DNA of 64,000 nucleotides from Acidobacteriota bacterium. Its GTDB lineage: Bacteria; Acidobacteriota; Terriglobia; Terriglobales; Acidobacteriaceae. The notes below the pieces were generated by a model, which ran no database searches, had not been told where the DNA came from, and worked only from the letters and a program-made list of their open reading frames with translations. The first letter of the stretch is position 1; each line of letters opens with the position of its first letter. Below, in pieces: positions 63,623-64,000 of this stretch. The stretch is from positions 1-64,000 of the forward strand of contig QIBA01000049.1 of NCBI GenBank assembly GCA_003225175.1. The letters are read 5' to 3'. The translations under genes were made by a program, and so were the position numbers.

Positions 63623-64000
63623 ATGGCCCGCAAACGCACAGCCAAGAGCCTCGGACAGCGACATGACTTCCACTACTTCCAGCGGTGGGGGCGGTGGCGA
63701 TTGCTTCGAGCCGGATTGATGGCTGCTGTTCCTGCGCTGGCCATTATTTGGCTTCTCGGCTATGCAATGCGGCGAAATGCGGAACCCTACTCCAGCGGTC
63801 CCCTTTCATCAGTACATTCGTTCACCGGCAAACGTTGCGACATTTGCCACGCGCCAACGCTCAAAGCTGGTTTCATCAGTGTGGGATTCCGCAAGCACGT
63901 CAGCGATCAGGCTTGCCTTAATTGCCATCAGGCTCCTGCACATCAATCTTTACAGACGTTCACCCCCACCTGCGCATCCTGCCACACCGAGCATGTTGGC
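63623..64000 (+). CDS. Membrane-anchored multiheme cytochrome c, cut by window end
   Basis: Open frame from ATG 63623 through the window edge (126 codons seen). MARKRTAKSLGQRHD is a basic cytoplasmic start, then a membrane helix (about 32-48, AAVPALAIIWLLGYAM), then three CXXCH motifs: CDICH, CLNCH and CASCH within about 50 residues, implying more beyond the edge. The single N-terminal anchor would hold it on the periplasmic face next to the di-heme b subunit, 9 bp upstream. Likely the electron exit or entry of the operon. Confidence 0.85.
   Translation, partial: MARKRTAKSLGQRHDFHYFQRWGRWRLLRAGLMAAVPALAIIWLLGYAMRRNAEPYSSGPLSSVHSFTGKRCDICHAPTLKAGFISVGFRKHVSDQACLNCHQAPAHQSLQTFTPTCASCHTEHVG

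Noticed and set aside
1-64000. tRNA, rRNA, tmRNA, RNase P or SRP RNA genes
   Set aside because: Intergenic regions were scanned by eye for TPsiC-arm and core motifs; none was found. A covariance-model search would be needed to be certain.

Overview
The window looks like a chromosomal segment of a soil-type Acidobacteriota, probably class Terriglobia. This is inferred from moderately GC-rich DNA, the order of housekeeping genes (trpS-scpA-scpB-rluB-hisC; nagZ-anmK; carA-carB), FecR/DUF6600-like and TPR secreted proteins, and dispersed palindromes at gene ends. There is no rRNA or tRNA gene to confirm this. I see no CRISPR array, prophage, transposase or integrase.

Layout. 0-12 kb: rsmA, a FecR-like protein, ruvC, trpD, a hexapeptide acyltransferase, a site-2 protease, then trpS, scpA, scpB, rluB and hisC. 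12-15 kb: a DinB protein divergent from an MFS exporter and a phytanoyl-CoA dioxygenase-like gene. 15-21.6 kb: a two-gene unit of an outer-membrane beta-barrel and a ten-heme-motif cytochrome with a C-terminal LVIVD-like propeller. 21.6-30.5 kb: accessory DNA with a racemase, a DinB gene, pstS, a ClC channel split by a frameshift and deletion, TPR and small proteins, and seven copies of a REP-like palindrome. 30.5-39.9 kb: two secreted TPR proteins, rnc, two tandem lepB, an AsmA protein and a TrmJ-like methyltransferase. 39.9-47.5 kb: alcohol dehydrogenase, YCII/DGPF protein, a rhodanese gene with an in-frame UGA, carB and carA. 47.5-57 kb: a receiver protein with a clean terminator, a ChbG/HpnK deacetylase, ymdB, the nagZ-anmK-SBP operon and mutS. 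57-64 kb: a five-heme-motif cytochrome divergent from a redox operon that runs off the right edge.

Three items stand out. (1) The rhodanese gene at 42340-42687 has UGA in its active-site loop (Cys-Thr-UGA-Pro-Asn-Glu). The frame continues to a normal rhodanese end, and a hairpin with bacterial SECIS geometry lies just 3' of the UGA: a candidate selenoprotein. (2) The operon from 58765 encodes a NuoE-NuoF fusion; a NuoG-like iron-sulfur protein with two cyclic-nucleotide-binding domains and a four-cluster ferredoxin module in place of the molybdopterin domain; a membrane protein with two 14-spaced His pairs (di-heme b pattern); and a membrane-anchored multiheme cytochrome c. This reads as a transmembrane NADH:cytochrome c (or quinone) electron conduit that may respond to a cyclic nucleotide. 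(3) The barrel-cytochrome pair at 15-21.5 kb resembles a porin-cytochrome conduit. With (2) and the cytochrome at 57 kb it suggests a multiheme electron-transfer chain reaching the cell surface.
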